Part shown: in pieces, positions 28,066 through 35,529 of the stretch
How the letters are laid out: the number at the start of each line of letters is the position of its first letter
How positions within the stretch are numbered: the stretch's first letter is position 1
Assembly (NCBI GenBank): GCA_019636625.1
Contig: JAHBXE010000011.1
Coordinates: 61,590 to 125,589, forward strand
Origin: Phycisphaeraceae bacterium
GTDB taxonomy: Bacteria; Planctomycetota; Phycisphaerae; Phycisphaerales; UBA1924
Direction of reading: 5' to 3'
Length of the DNA: 64,000 nt
Notes under the pieces: generated by a model
Seen by the model: the letters and a program-made list of their open reading frames with translations, nothing else
Databases searched by the model: none
Told to the model about the DNA's origin: nothing
Made by a program: the position numbers and the translations under genes

Positions 28066-28086
28066 TTATCGGACTTAGGCCGATAA
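28066..28086. repeat. TTATCGG inverted repeat, possible operator
   Basis: Arms TTATCGG (28066-28072) and CCGATAA (28080-28086) with a 7-base spacer. A third TTATCGG lies at 28148-28154. The region is less GC-rich than its surroundings and lies upstream of the cobalamin-domain gene. Confidence 0.4.
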
Positions 28087-28132
28087 TCCGGCGCAGATCA
28101 CGCCTCTCGCGAGTCGGAAAGTTTGATGTTAT

Positions 28133-28146
28133 TGGACGCTTGTCCA
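28133..28146 (-). terminator. Weak hairpin after ubiE
   Basis: TGGAC/GTCCA stem with a 4-base loop just past the ubiE stop, followed on the minus strand by an A/T-rich but not T-rich stretch. A doubtful terminator. Confidence 0.25.
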
Positions 28147-28157
28147 GTTATCGGGCG

Positions 28158-28964
28158 TTATGACTTCACGCCCCGGTAGCAGACACAGATGCCCAGCGTC
28201 ATGCCGCGGGCCTGGATTTCGCGGAATCCGGCCTGTTCGAGCAGTCTGCACATGGCGGCCCGGTCCATGAAGGTGCCGACGCTCTTGGGGAGATAGCGGT
28301 AGGCGCCGCTGCGGTCGCCGCTGATCCAAGTGGCGGTCCGGGGCATGAGCCAGCCGCAGTAGAAGTCATTGAACCAGCGGGCGGGACCCGCGGGGGGGCG
28401 GCCGAACTCGAGGATGATCAGGCGACCGCCGGGCTTGAGAATCCGTGCAAACTCCCGGACGGCCGTTTCAGGCGAAACGACGTTTCGGATACCGAACGCG
28501 ATGGACACCACATCCGCGAAGGCATCCGGCAGTTGCAGGGCCTGGGCGTCGCCTTCCCGGTACTCCACTTTGCCGTGGGCCTGGGGCGGCAGGGCTGTCG
28601 CCTTGCGGCGCGCGACTGAGAGCATTTCGGGAGTGAAGTCGATCCCGATGACGCGTGAGGCCGGGGTCCGGGCGAAGAGCTCGGTCAGGTCGCCGGTGCC
28701 GCACGCGACATCGACGACGACATCGCCCGGTTTGACCGCCGCGGCGCGTACGGCACGGCGGCGCCACGATTGGTCGCGGCCGAGCGAGTGCAGGCGGTTG
28801 TTGAGGTCGTAGCTGGCCGCGATGGCAGCGAACATGCCGCGGACCTTGCCGGCCTTGAGCGCGTGCTCGTGGGGATTGGCCAGTTCATCGGCGGTCCAGG
28901 CGGCGGAAGGGCCGGCCGGGCTTGGCGTGGAAGGGGGCGTAACCTTGTCGGACGTGGACGGCAC
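28158..28964 (-). CDS. ubiE: Demethylmenaquinone methyltransferase (UbiE/MenG)
   Basis: 268 residues. SAM-dependent C-methylation of demethylmenaquinone to menaquinone (or of a ubiquinone precursor). Family signatures are VRGMFAAIAASYDLNNRLHSLG, WRRRAV, the SAM loop VVDVACGTGDLTELF, GIDFTPEML, FGIRNVVSPE, ILEFGRP and AYRYLPKSVGTF. The GTG at 28964 is preferred because a -10-like TACCAT lies 5 bases upstream. A GTG at 28988 would add eight residues and come close to the divergent M48 gene. The N-terminal ~30 residues are Ser/Pro-rich and not part of the enzyme fold. Confidence 0.93.
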   Translation of the reverse strand: MPSTSDKVTPPSTPSPAGPSAAWTADELANPHEHALKAGKVRGMFAAIAASYDLNNRLHSLGRDQSWRRRAVRAAAVKPGDVVVDVACGTGDLTELFARTPASRVIGIDFTPEMLSVARRKATALPPQAHGKVEYREGDAQALQLPDAFADVVSIAFGIRNVVSPETAVREFARILKPGGRLIILEFGRPPAGPARWFNDFYCGWLMPRTATWISGDRSGAYRYLPKSVGTFMDRAAMCRLLEQAGFREIQARGMTLGICVCYRGVKS

Positions 28965-28969
28965 GCGGG

Positions 28970-28975
28970 ATGGTA
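28970..28975 (-). promoter_or_regulatory. -10-like element of ubiE
   Basis: TACCAT on the minus strand, 5 bases upstream of the GTG at 28964. On the other strand the same bases lie in the leader of the M48 protease gene. Confidence 0.35.
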
Positions 28976-29002
28976 TTCGGTCCGCCACGACAGGAGATCA
29001 CC

Positions 29003-30013
29003 ATGGTCCGCCGACGGTTGGGAACAGTGCTCGCGGTGTGCATGATCGGATTGAGCTTCGGGGCGTGCACGAAGAACGTCGCGACGGGCAAGAGAATCCT
29101 GACGCTCGGGCTTTCCCGCGATCAGGAGATTGCGTTGGGGACGCAAGCGGCGCCCGAGTTCACGCAGGAGTACGGCGGCGCGGTGAATCACGCGGGGTTG
29201 CAGCAGTACGTTGCTGGGATCGGGCAGAAAATGGCCGCGACGACGGAGGGCACGAACCCGACGCTGCCCTGGGAGTTCACGTTGCTGAACACCGAGGCGA
29301 TCAACGCGTTTGCGCTGCCGGGCGGCAAAGTCTTCTTCACCCGTGGGCTGGCGGAACGGCTGACCAGCGAGGCGCAGATGGCCGGGGTGCTGGGGCACGA
29401 GATCGGGCACGTTACGGCCCAGCACGGGACGCAGCGCATCGCCTCATCGCAGGTGTTCGCGGCGGGCGTGGGCATTGCAGCGGTTGTCGTGGGCGCATCG
29501 GACAACCAGACGGTGAAGGAGATCGGCGGGTACGGGGTACCGGCGTTGGCGATTGGTGGGAGCCTGGTGATGCTCAAGTTCGGGCGGAATGAGGAGCTGG
29601 AAGCCGACCGCCTTGGGGTCCGGTACATGACGAATGTCGGCTACAACCCGCGGGGCCAGTTGGAAGTGATGCAGGTGCTGCAGCAACTCTCGCAGGGGAA
29701 CTCGACGCCGGCGTTCCTCTCAACGCATCCTGACCCCGCGGCGCGGGTGCAGGCCATTCAGCAGCTCCTTGATACCGACTACGCATTCACCCAGGGCAGC
29801 GCGCAACACCAGGACTTCAAGGACCGGTACAAGACGCAGTTCCTCGATGTCATCAAGAACGTGCCCAAGCCGCCCAAGCCCGCGGCCACCGGTGCCCTTG
29901 ATCCCGCCAACCCGTCAACCTGGTGCCTCCACTGTGCCGCGGCGGCGGAAGAAGCGGTCCCAGTTCCCCCACGCAAAGGCGTGTACGCGTTCTTCGCTCC
30001 AGCCGCGCGCTGA
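29003..30013 (+). CDS. M48-family metalloprotease, probable lipoprotein
   Basis: 336 residues. Signal peptide MVRRRLGTVLAVCMIGLSFGAC; the Cys may be lipidated (lipobox FGAC is imperfect). Zinc motif HEIGH at about residues 132-136 within AGVLGHEIGHVTAQHG, third ligand Glu in LEADRLGVRYM, then the region with STHPDPAARVQAIQ. This is the LoiP/BepA-like exported protease group, involved in outer-membrane protein quality control in other bacteria. The ATG at 29003 has AGGAG 8 bases upstream. Its last 33 codons run antisense through the end of the dipeptidase gene. That tail (PSTWCLHCAAAAEEAV...) does not look like the family and may be a late extension. Confidence 0.88.
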   Translation: MVRRRLGTVLAVCMIGLSFGACTKNVATGKRILTLGLSRDQEIALGTQAAPEFTQEYGGAVNHAGLQQYVAGIGQKMAATTEGTNPTLPWEFTLLNTEAINAFALPGGKVFFTRGLAERLTSEAQMAGVLGHEIGHVTAQHGTQRIASSQVFAAGVGIAAVVVGASDNQTVKEIGGYGVPALAIGGSLVMLKFGRNEELEADRLGVRYMTNVGYNPRGQLEVMQVLQQLSQGNSTPAFLSTHPDPAARVQAIQQLLDTDYAFTQGSAQHQDFKDRYKTQFLDVIKNVPKPPKPAATGALDPANPSTWCLHCAAAAEEAVPVPPRKGVYAFFAPAAR

Positions 30014-30943
30014 CAGCCCCTCGGCGAGCCGCTCGAAACCTTCGGGCGAGTTGATCCCGGCGGGGAGATCGTGCGCACTCATCCCACCGTCAAGGTCCGA
30101 ACCAAGGCCGACGGCGCGATCGTGGCCGACGAGTTCGCAGACCCGCTCGACGTGACGCAGGCAGTCCTCGATCGATGGACGGTCGCCCGGGTCGTTGCGC
30201 CGGAGGCCGGTCCGGATGAAGTTCTTGACGAGGTTCAGGCCGATCACGCCGCCGCGCCGGCCGATCTCGCGGATCGCTTCGTCGGTCAGATGGCGCTGGC
30301 TGACGCCGTCGAGCAGGGCGCGGCAGTTGGAGTGAGACGCAATAACGGGGCGGCTGGTGCGGGAAAGCACGTCGTCGAGAGCCCGGTCGGAAAGGTGCGA
30401 GACGTCGTGCACCACGCCGAGCGCATCCATGCGTTCGACGAGTTCCACTCCGAGCGGGGTGAGGCCGACCGGGCTGTCGCAGGAAGGCGCGGCGTTACCG
30501 GAGGCGTAGCGCGAACCGCGGGCCCAGGTCAGGCCAATGGCGACGACACCCTGGCTCGCCCACCACTCGAGTTCATCCGGCTGGCGGATCGGATCGGCGC
30601 ACTCCATGAGAATGCCAGCCGCGATCCCGTGTTGCACCGATCGATGCTCGAACGGGATGATCCGGCCCGATGCTTGCCAGCTCTGGTAGACACGAAGCTG
30701 TCGAAGTCCGGCGGCGTTTGCGGCGGTGGGGTCGCCCGCCGGGTAACCGGAAGCGTCGGCGCCATCGGCCTCGGTGAAGATGGTGGCCAGGCACGCCCGA
30801 ACGCGCCCCGACTCCATCGCTGGGAGCGTGACGGCGGCGGGCGGATGCGGGCCACCGCAGTCATTCAGGCCGCGGGTCATGTCTCTGCCGTTGGCGGCGA
30901 GGTAGGCCAGGTCAAGGTGCGCATCGAACCACGGGTGGGGCAT
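29915..30943 (-). CDS. Membrane dipeptidase (M19 renal-dipeptidase family)
   Basis: 342 residues. Metal-dependent dipeptidase of the amidohydrolase-like M19 family. The HxD motif is at the N-terminus (WFDAHLDL), followed by LGVVHDVSHLSDRALDD, PVIASHSNCRAL, GVIGLNLV and the Asp of LGSDLDGG. It ends with the family-type GNWDRFFRR. No signal peptide is visible, so it is probably cytosolic. The ATG at 30943 is chosen; longer in-frame starts upstream would cross the zinc-ribbon gene. The 3' 99 bases overlap the convergent M48 gene. Confidence 0.9.
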   Translation of the reverse strand: MPHPWFDAHLDLAYLAANGRDMTRGLNDCGGPHPPAAVTLPAMESGRVRACLATIFTEADGADASGYPAGDPTAANAAGLRQLRVYQSWQASGRIIPFEHRSVQHGIAAGILMECADPIRQPDELEWWASQGVVAIGLTWARGSRYASGNAAPSCDSPVGLTPLGVELVERMDALGVVHDVSHLSDRALDDVLSRTSRPVIASHSNCRALLDGVSQRHLTDEAIREIGRRGGVIGLNLVKNFIRTGLRRNDPGDRPSIEDCLRHVERVCELVGHDRAVGLGSDLDGGMSAHDLPAGINSPEGFERLAEGLSARGWSEERVHAFAWGNWDRFFRRRGTVEAPG

Positions 30944-30985
30944 GGAGGCGATGGTAATCGGGGCGCTCCCGAGGCGTCGACGTGG

Positions 30986-30991
30986 TAGGCT
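30986..30991 (+). promoter_or_regulatory. -10 element for leaderless zinc-ribbon gene
   Basis: TAGGCT, with TGG in front (extended -10 look), 6 bases before the ATG at 30998. No Shine-Dalgarno. Confidence 0.5.
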
Positions 30992-30997
30992 GTTGGC

Positions 30998-31399
30998 ATG
31001 ACGACCACCAACCCTGATGACCGGCTCCGGTGCCCGAAGGACGCCTCGCTCATGTCCAAGGTGTCGGTGGGGAACGTCGTGGTCGACCACTGCGCCCGGT
31101 GCGGGGCGATGTGGTTTGATCCCTACGAACTTGAAGTGGCCGTTCGGACCAAGGGCGCCGCGCAGGACATTGACCACGGCGCGGCCAAGCACCAGTACCA
31201 GTGGAACGTCTACCGGGCGTCGGAACTGCTCTGCCCAAGGGACCACTCACCGCTGGTGACGGTTCCGGACTCGCGTCAGGCACACGTGCAGATCGAGTTG
31301 TGCAGGCAGTGCGGCGGCGTGCTTCTGGATGCCGGAGAACTCCGGGACTTGTCGGAGTTCACGCTCTCGGAACGGCTGAAGGCGTTCCTGAAGCGGTAG
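30998..31399 (+). CDS. Two-repeat TFIIB-type zinc-ribbon protein
   Basis: 133 residues, two zf-TFIIB-like units. The first is LRCPKDASLMSKV ... HCARCGAMWFDPYELE and the second LLCPRDHSPLVTV ... LCRQCGGVLLDAGELRDL. Each has a CP-x-D/C-x-x-C pair spaced for one zinc. These small proteins are widespread and mostly uncharacterised; nucleic-acid or protein binding is assumed. The final 41 bases overlap the end of the convergent GT87 gene. Confidence 0.85.
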   Translation: MTTTNPDDRLRCPKDASLMSKVSVGNVVVDHCARCGAMWFDPYELEVAVRTKGAAQDIDHGAAKHQYQWNVYRASELLCPRDHSPLVTVPDSRQAHVQIELCRQCGGVLLDAGELRDLSEFTLSERLKAFLKR

Positions 31400-32561
31400 G
31401 ACCATCAAGCAGATCGATGGTGCTGAAGCGATCGGGGTCGCCCAGGTTCAGTCGCCACGCCATGATCAGCCATGCGGCGATGCAGGGCACCGCCTTGAGC
31501 CCGTACTTGGCCACGATCTCGTGGCGGATATACGACGGGCATAGGTCGCTGTGAGACAGTCCGGTTATGAAGAACACGGACAGGAGCACGATGGAACGAA
31601 GCCACGACCTGGGCTCGACAAGGCCCCAGACCGCCGCGCCCGCCATCGCGATGATGTACGTCGGCGACTCCGCCATCGGGTTGAACACCACGACAAAGAC
31701 GGTGATGTACGCGGCGAACATGATGCGGAACCGGCGATTCGCGTAGTGACGAACTCGCCGCAGCGGCAGCAGGAGCAGAAGGAGCCCCGGCAGGATGAAG
31801 TACCAATCCGGGAGCACGACGCCGGTCCACTTCTCGGTCACGGTCATCACCGAGTACTTCATCAGCCTCGGCCCGCCCTCCTGCACCTGCTCGCGCCATT
31901 GCTGGTAATGGGTAATCAGCGGGCCGAAGCCGGTGATCGCCGCAGGCGCCGACCAGAGCGCCGCGACACACGCGAGTCCCCCGATGATGAATCTCGCTTT
32001 GCCCTTGAAGCACAGGAAAAGCATGCCGACCGCCGCGCCGTAGATCTTGATGAAGAAACCGAAGCTGGCCAGCATGGCCGCGAGGATGGGCCTTCGGCAC
32101 TCGAACGCGGCGAGCGTGCCGATCATCAGGCCGGCCATGAGGCCGTTGCTCTGGTTGTTCTGCATCGACGTGCTGAGCTGGGGGATGACGAACAGGAGCA
32201 CGCCCGCGGCGGCGGCGGGCTTGATCGGGAGCTTGCGGGCGGCCAGGAAGAGGGCCAGTGCGTTGCAGAGATTCCAGGCGACGACCGCCGCGCCCAGGGG
32301 GAGCGCCCGCAGCGGTGCCATGAAGAGGGCGAAGGTGGGGCTGTACCGGAAGACGTCGAACTGCTTTTCCTCGTAGGGGAGGTAGAGGTTGTCGTTGTTG
32401 AGCAGGTGGTCGAACGAGTTGCGGAAGATAACAAGGTTCTTGATGGAATCCGGACGAAGAAAGAACTGGTACGCGGAGAGAATCAAGGCCAGCGCGATGT
32501 AGACCCCCAGCAGAAAGCGGGGCGAGTGCATCCAGGGATGGCGGGCGATGAAGCGGACCAT
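31359..32561 (-). CDS. GT87-family (DUF2029) polyprenyl-phosphate-sugar mannosyltransferase-like membrane protein
   Basis: 400 residues with about ten hydrophobic segments. The first is near residues 17-34 (LLGVYIALALILSAYQFF). The large loop after it contains NLYLPYEEKQFDVFRYSPTFALFMAPL, matching the GT-C pattern of GT87 enzymes where an early Asp is catalytic, and NNQSNGLMAGLMIG follows. Family members use polyprenyl-phosphate mannose to build cell-wall or surface glycans; the acceptor here is unknown. No Shine-Dalgarno is apparent. The C-terminus is cytosolic and poorly conserved; it overlaps the zinc-ribbon gene. Confidence 0.82.
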   Translation of the reverse strand: MVRFIARHPWMHSPRFLLGVYIALALILSAYQFFLRPDSIKNLVIFRNSFDHLLNNDNLYLPYEEKQFDVFRYSPTFALFMAPLRALPLGAAVVAWNLCNALALFLAARKLPIKPAAAAGVLLFVIPQLSTSMQNNQSNGLMAGLMIGTLAAFECRRPILAAMLASFGFFIKIYGAAVGMLFLCFKGKARFIIGGLACVAALWSAPAAITGFGPLITHYQQWREQVQEGGPRLMKYSVMTVTEKWTGVVLPDWYFILPGLLLLLLPLRRVRHYANRRFRIMFAAYITVFVVVFNPMAESPTYIIAMAGAAVWGLVEPRSWLRSIVLLSVFFITGLSHSDLCPSYIRHEIVAKYGLKAVPCIAAWLIMAWRLNLGDPDRFSTIDLLDGPTASGTPSAVPRA

Positions 32562-32664
32562 GCGGGCGTTGGACGAAGGCTCGTGCGGCGTGTCGAGCGC
32601 ACCAGAAGGGGCCGATCATACACGGCATCGCCGCCCGTTCGGGCGGCGAAGGGCCGGGGCGTTC

Positions 32665-32670
32665 TACAGT
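32665..32670 (+). promoter_or_regulatory. -10 element of the half-ALDH gene
   Basis: TACAGT. The transcript would start near 32677 and include the AGGAG before the ATG at 32693. Confidence 0.35.
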
Positions 32671-32692
32671 TGGGTCCTTCAGGAGCCCGGCG

Positions 32693-33580
32693 ATGCCCGA
32701 GCGGTTGGATGTGCTCAAGACCTACAAGCTCTTCATCGGGGGTGCATTCCCTCGCAGCGAGAGCGGGCGATCGCTGCCGATCGCTGGAGGCAACGGGAAA
32801 CCCGTGGCGCATATCGCCCACGCCTCTCGAAAGGACCTGCGCGATGCGGTCGAGGCCGCGAGGAAGGCGGTGCCGGGCTGGTCCGGCACGACGGCGTACA
32901 ACCGGGGGCAGGTGCTCTACCGCATGGCGGAGATGCTCGAGGGCAAACGCCTCGAGTTCGTTGAAGCGCTCAAGGTGAGCCGGCGGGTCGGATCGGGCAA
33001 GGGCGGCGCTGGCGGTTCCCCGGCGAAGGAAGTGGACGCGGCGATCGACCGCCTCGTGTGCTTTGGCGGATGGGCGGACAAGTACGCGCAGGTGCTCGGG
33101 TGCAACAACCCCGTCGCCGGACCCTTTTACAACTTCACGGTGCCGGAGCCGACGGGCGTCGTGGGCGTGGTGGCGCCGAAGGAGGCGCCGCTGCTCGGGC
33201 TGGTGTCGCTGCTGGCGCCCGTGATCTGCTCGGGGAACACGGCGGTGGCGCTGGCGTCGGAGGCCAACCCGCTCCCCGGCGCCATCCTCGGCGAAGTGTG
33301 CGCCACGAGCGATGTGCCCGCGGGCGTGATCAACATACTCACCGGGCACCGCGCCGAACTGCTGCCCCACTTCGCCTCGCACCGCGACATCGACGGCCTG
33401 CACGCGGCGGGGCTGTCCGGCGAAGAGGCCCGCCTGCTCCGCGAGGGGGTGGCGGAGAACGTGAAGCGCGTGACCGTTCGCGGTCGCACCGACTGGTTCG
33501 ACGAGGCGGAATGGCACAGCCCGTGGTGGATCGAGCCGTTTGTCGAGATGAAGACGATCTGGCACCCCAGCGGGGCGTGA
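32693..33580 (+). CDS. Half-length aldehyde dehydrogenase-family protein without the catalytic Cys
   Basis: 295 residues, against about 480 in complete enzymes. It matches the N-terminal, NAD-binding part: LFIGGAFPRSESGRSLP, AVPGWSGTTAYNRGQVLYRMAEML, the cofactor region TVPEPTGVVGVVAPKEAPLLGLVS and NTAVALASEANPLP, then VPAGVINILTGH. After that, the segments with the catalytic Glu and Cys are missing. A different C-terminus (WFDEAEWHSPWWIEPFVEMKTIWHP) ends the protein. Similar short partners are known next to a full ALDH in other bacteria, but none is in this window. AGGAG precedes the ATG. A non-catalytic partner or inactive paralogue is the best guess. Confidence 0.8.
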   Translation: MPERLDVLKTYKLFIGGAFPRSESGRSLPIAGGNGKPVAHIAHASRKDLRDAVEAARKAVPGWSGTTAYNRGQVLYRMAEMLEGKRLEFVEALKVSRRVGSGKGGAGGSPAKEVDAAIDRLVCFGGWADKYAQVLGCNNPVAGPFYNFTVPEPTGVVGVVAPKEAPLLGLVSLLAPVICSGNTAVALASEANPLPGAILGEVCATSDVPAGVINILTGHRAELLPHFASHRDIDGLHAAGLSGEEARLLREGVAENVKRVTVRGRTDWFDEAEWHSPWWIEPFVEMKTIWHPSGA

Positions 33581-33602
33581 GCCCGGGGGCTCCGTTCGAT
33601 CG

Positions 33603-34808
33603 TCACGGCTCGATGCGGACCATGCTCACCTGCTCGCCCAGCAGTTCGTACATGAGCGCGATGTCCTCGTTGCCGAGGCGGACGCAGCCCATCGACTTCT
33701 GCTTGCCGATGCTGTCGGGATCGATGGTGCCGTGGATCCCGTAACCGGCGACGGTCACCGCATCGCCCAGGCCTTCCAGGCCGATCCAGAACTCGCCGAT
33801 CGGGTTCTTCGGGTCGCTGCTCTCGAACCGCTCGCCTGTCCGCGGGTTCACCCAGTAAGGATCCACGAGCTTGGACCCCTTCTTGACCACGAACGTCCCC
33901 GTCGGGGTGGAGTTGCCCTCGCCAAGGCCGACGGTAAATGAACGGACAAACACCCAGTTGCTTTCGTCGTCCGCAGGCCCCATGTACAGGTCGAGGCGGT
34001 ACTTGGACTTACGCACAACCGCGTGGAACGGCCCTCGCACGAGCTTGATCGCCTGGCCCTCGCTCAGACGGTTCGGGTTCGACATCCGGTTGACGCGCTG
34101 GATCAGCCGCCAATCCGGCCCCAGCTTGTTCCGCTGCGCGATCCGCACCAGCGAATCACCCGACTGCACCTTGTACAGCATGGTGTACGGGTCGCCCGCG
34201 ACCACGCGAGGGGAGAACACCAGCTCATCGTTCAGTTTCGAAAGCTCATCCCGCAGCGCGGCCTCTTCTGGGGCGTTGAGCTTCCCGTCGGCCAGCACGC
34301 GGCTGAGCAGGATGCGGGCCGCGGGGAGGTCGCCCTCGGCCTGCTTCTGCCTCGCCGCGGCGACGGAGGGAACCGTATCGATCAGGCCGGGGGATGAAGG
34401 GCTGGGAGACGGATTCTGCACTTCCATCGGCGGAGCGACGGGGGAGGGTGTGTTCGATGCCGGCGTGGTGGGCGTCGTGTCGACCGGCGAGGAGCGGCTG
34501 GTCCCGCCCCGGCCTTGGGTAATCTCAACCAGCGGGGCCGGCGGAGGCGTCGGTTCAGACGTGGGGCTCAGGACAACTTCCGGCGTCACGGACCGGTCCG
34601 GCGTCGCCGCGGAAGACCCCGAGTCTGCCGAAGCCCCCTTTGGCTGAACCAGGCGATCCCGGTCCTTGGAGGGCAGGAGGAACCAGATCGCGGCGGCCGC
34701 GCCCGCGATCACCCCGGCGACGACCAACTTTGAAGCGAGCCCCTTTCGGCGGCGGGTCGAATAGCGTGCGGCACCGGTGGAGCGTCCAGTCTGACTGGGG
34801 AGGGGCAT
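33603..34808 (-). CDS. LysM-containing L,D-transpeptidase
   Basis: 401 residues. An N-terminal basic segment (RYSTRRRKGLASK) and one membrane helix (LVVAGVIAGAAAAIWFLL, about 28-45) are followed by a ~130-residue Pro/Ser/Thr-rich linker. A LysM domain follows (about 210-255: YKVQSGDSLVRIAQRNKLGPDWRLI) and a C-terminal YkuD domain (about 265-401) with the active-site pattern GIHGTIDPDSIGKQKSMGCVRL (His and Cys present). It crosslinks peptidoglycan or attaches proteins to it, from the outer face of the inner membrane. The ATG at 34808 has GGAAGGA upstream. Relevant to planctomycete cell walls, which do contain peptidoglycan. Confidence 0.9.
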   Translation of the reverse strand: MPLPSQTGRSTGAARYSTRRRKGLASKLVVAGVIAGAAAAIWFLLPSKDRDRLVQPKGASADSGSSAATPDRSVTPEVVLSPTSEPTPPPAPLVEITQGRGGTSRSSPVDTTPTTPASNTPSPVAPPMEVQNPSPSPSSPGLIDTVPSVAAARQKQAEGDLPAARILLSRVLADGKLNAPEEAALRDELSKLNDELVFSPRVVAGDPYTMLYKVQSGDSLVRIAQRNKLGPDWRLIQRVNRMSNPNRLSEGQAIKLVRGPFHAVVRKSKYRLDLYMGPADDESNWVFVRSFTVGLGEGNSTPTGTFVVKKGSKLVDPYWVNPRTGERFESSDPKNPIGEFWIGLEGLGDAVTVAGYGIHGTIDPDSIGKQKSMGCVRLGNEDIALMYELLGEQVSMVRIEP

Positions 34809-34917
34809 GCGGATCCTTCCAGAATCGGGCCGGTTCCTTCGGCCGGGGGGAGCGGGGGACAAGGGGAGCAAGGGAGGCAGCGAATCAGCGGGTCACAGAG
34901 TATCGGCGCTCCCGGCG

Positions 34918-35529
34918 TCACGTCTTCCACAGTTGGCCGGGGGTGGCAAGGTAGTCCACCACGATGTCGTGCGGCTCGGCAGGAATTGACTCGACCAACT
35001 GCGGCTCGAACAGGACCCCGCACCGGACGGCCTTGAGCGTCGGCTCCGCCAGGAACCGGTCGTAGAACCCCCCACCGCGGCCCAAACGCCGGCCAGAGCG
35101 ATCGAAGCCAAGCCCTGGAACGAGGATCAGGTCGATCTCGCCCGGCGGGACCTCCGGACACTCCGGGCGAGGCTCGAGGATGTTGTTCCGGCGGAGAATC
35201 AAGGAGCAGTCGAGGTCCCGCACGGCGGCGGCGGCCATGCGCTTCTGGTACCAGTCCACGCGGGGGAGGCACAGCCGGCCGCGACGGAGCATCTCGACCG
35301 CCAGCGGTCGCAGGTTCGGCTCGCTCCGGATCGGGGCGAACATCATGACGGTCCTGGCTTCCTGCCAGAACGGCGCGGCTGCAATCTGACGGCAAATCTC
35401 CTGAGACCCCCGGTGTTGATCGGCCTCGGCCAGCAGGCCCAGGGAACGCTTGATGGCCTCTCGGAGCGACGCCTTGATGGCCGCGACATCTGCTGGAGGG
35501 GGGGGAGGAGAAGGAAGGGGACTCGTCAC
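34918..35529 (-). CDS. 5-formyltetrahydrofolate cyclo-ligase
   Basis: 203 residues. ATP-dependent conversion of 5-formyl-THF to 5,10-methenyl-THF. Family core: LVPGLGFDRSGRRLGRGGGFYDRFL (ATP/folate site) and a Pro-rich N-terminus that is not conserved. A C-terminal AVRCGVLFEPQLVESIPAEPHD block completes the fold. It overlaps the rarA stop by ATGA, so it is translated after rarA. Confidence 0.93.
   Translation of the reverse strand: MTSPLPSPPPPPADVAAIKASLREAIKRSLGLLAEADQHRGSQEICRQIAAAPFWQEARTVMMFAPIRSEPNLRPLAVEMLRRGRLCLPRVDWYQKRMAAAAVRDLDCSLILRRNNILEPRPECPEVPPGEIDLILVPGLGFDRSGRRLGRGGGFYDRFLAEPTLKAVRCGVLFEPQLVESIPAEPHDIVVDYLATPGQLWKT

Noticed and set aside
33581..33602. Missing C-terminal half of the ALDH gene hidden by a frameshift
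   Set aside because: Only 22 bases separate it from the convergent L,D-transpeptidase gene, and no frame there encodes ALDH motifs.
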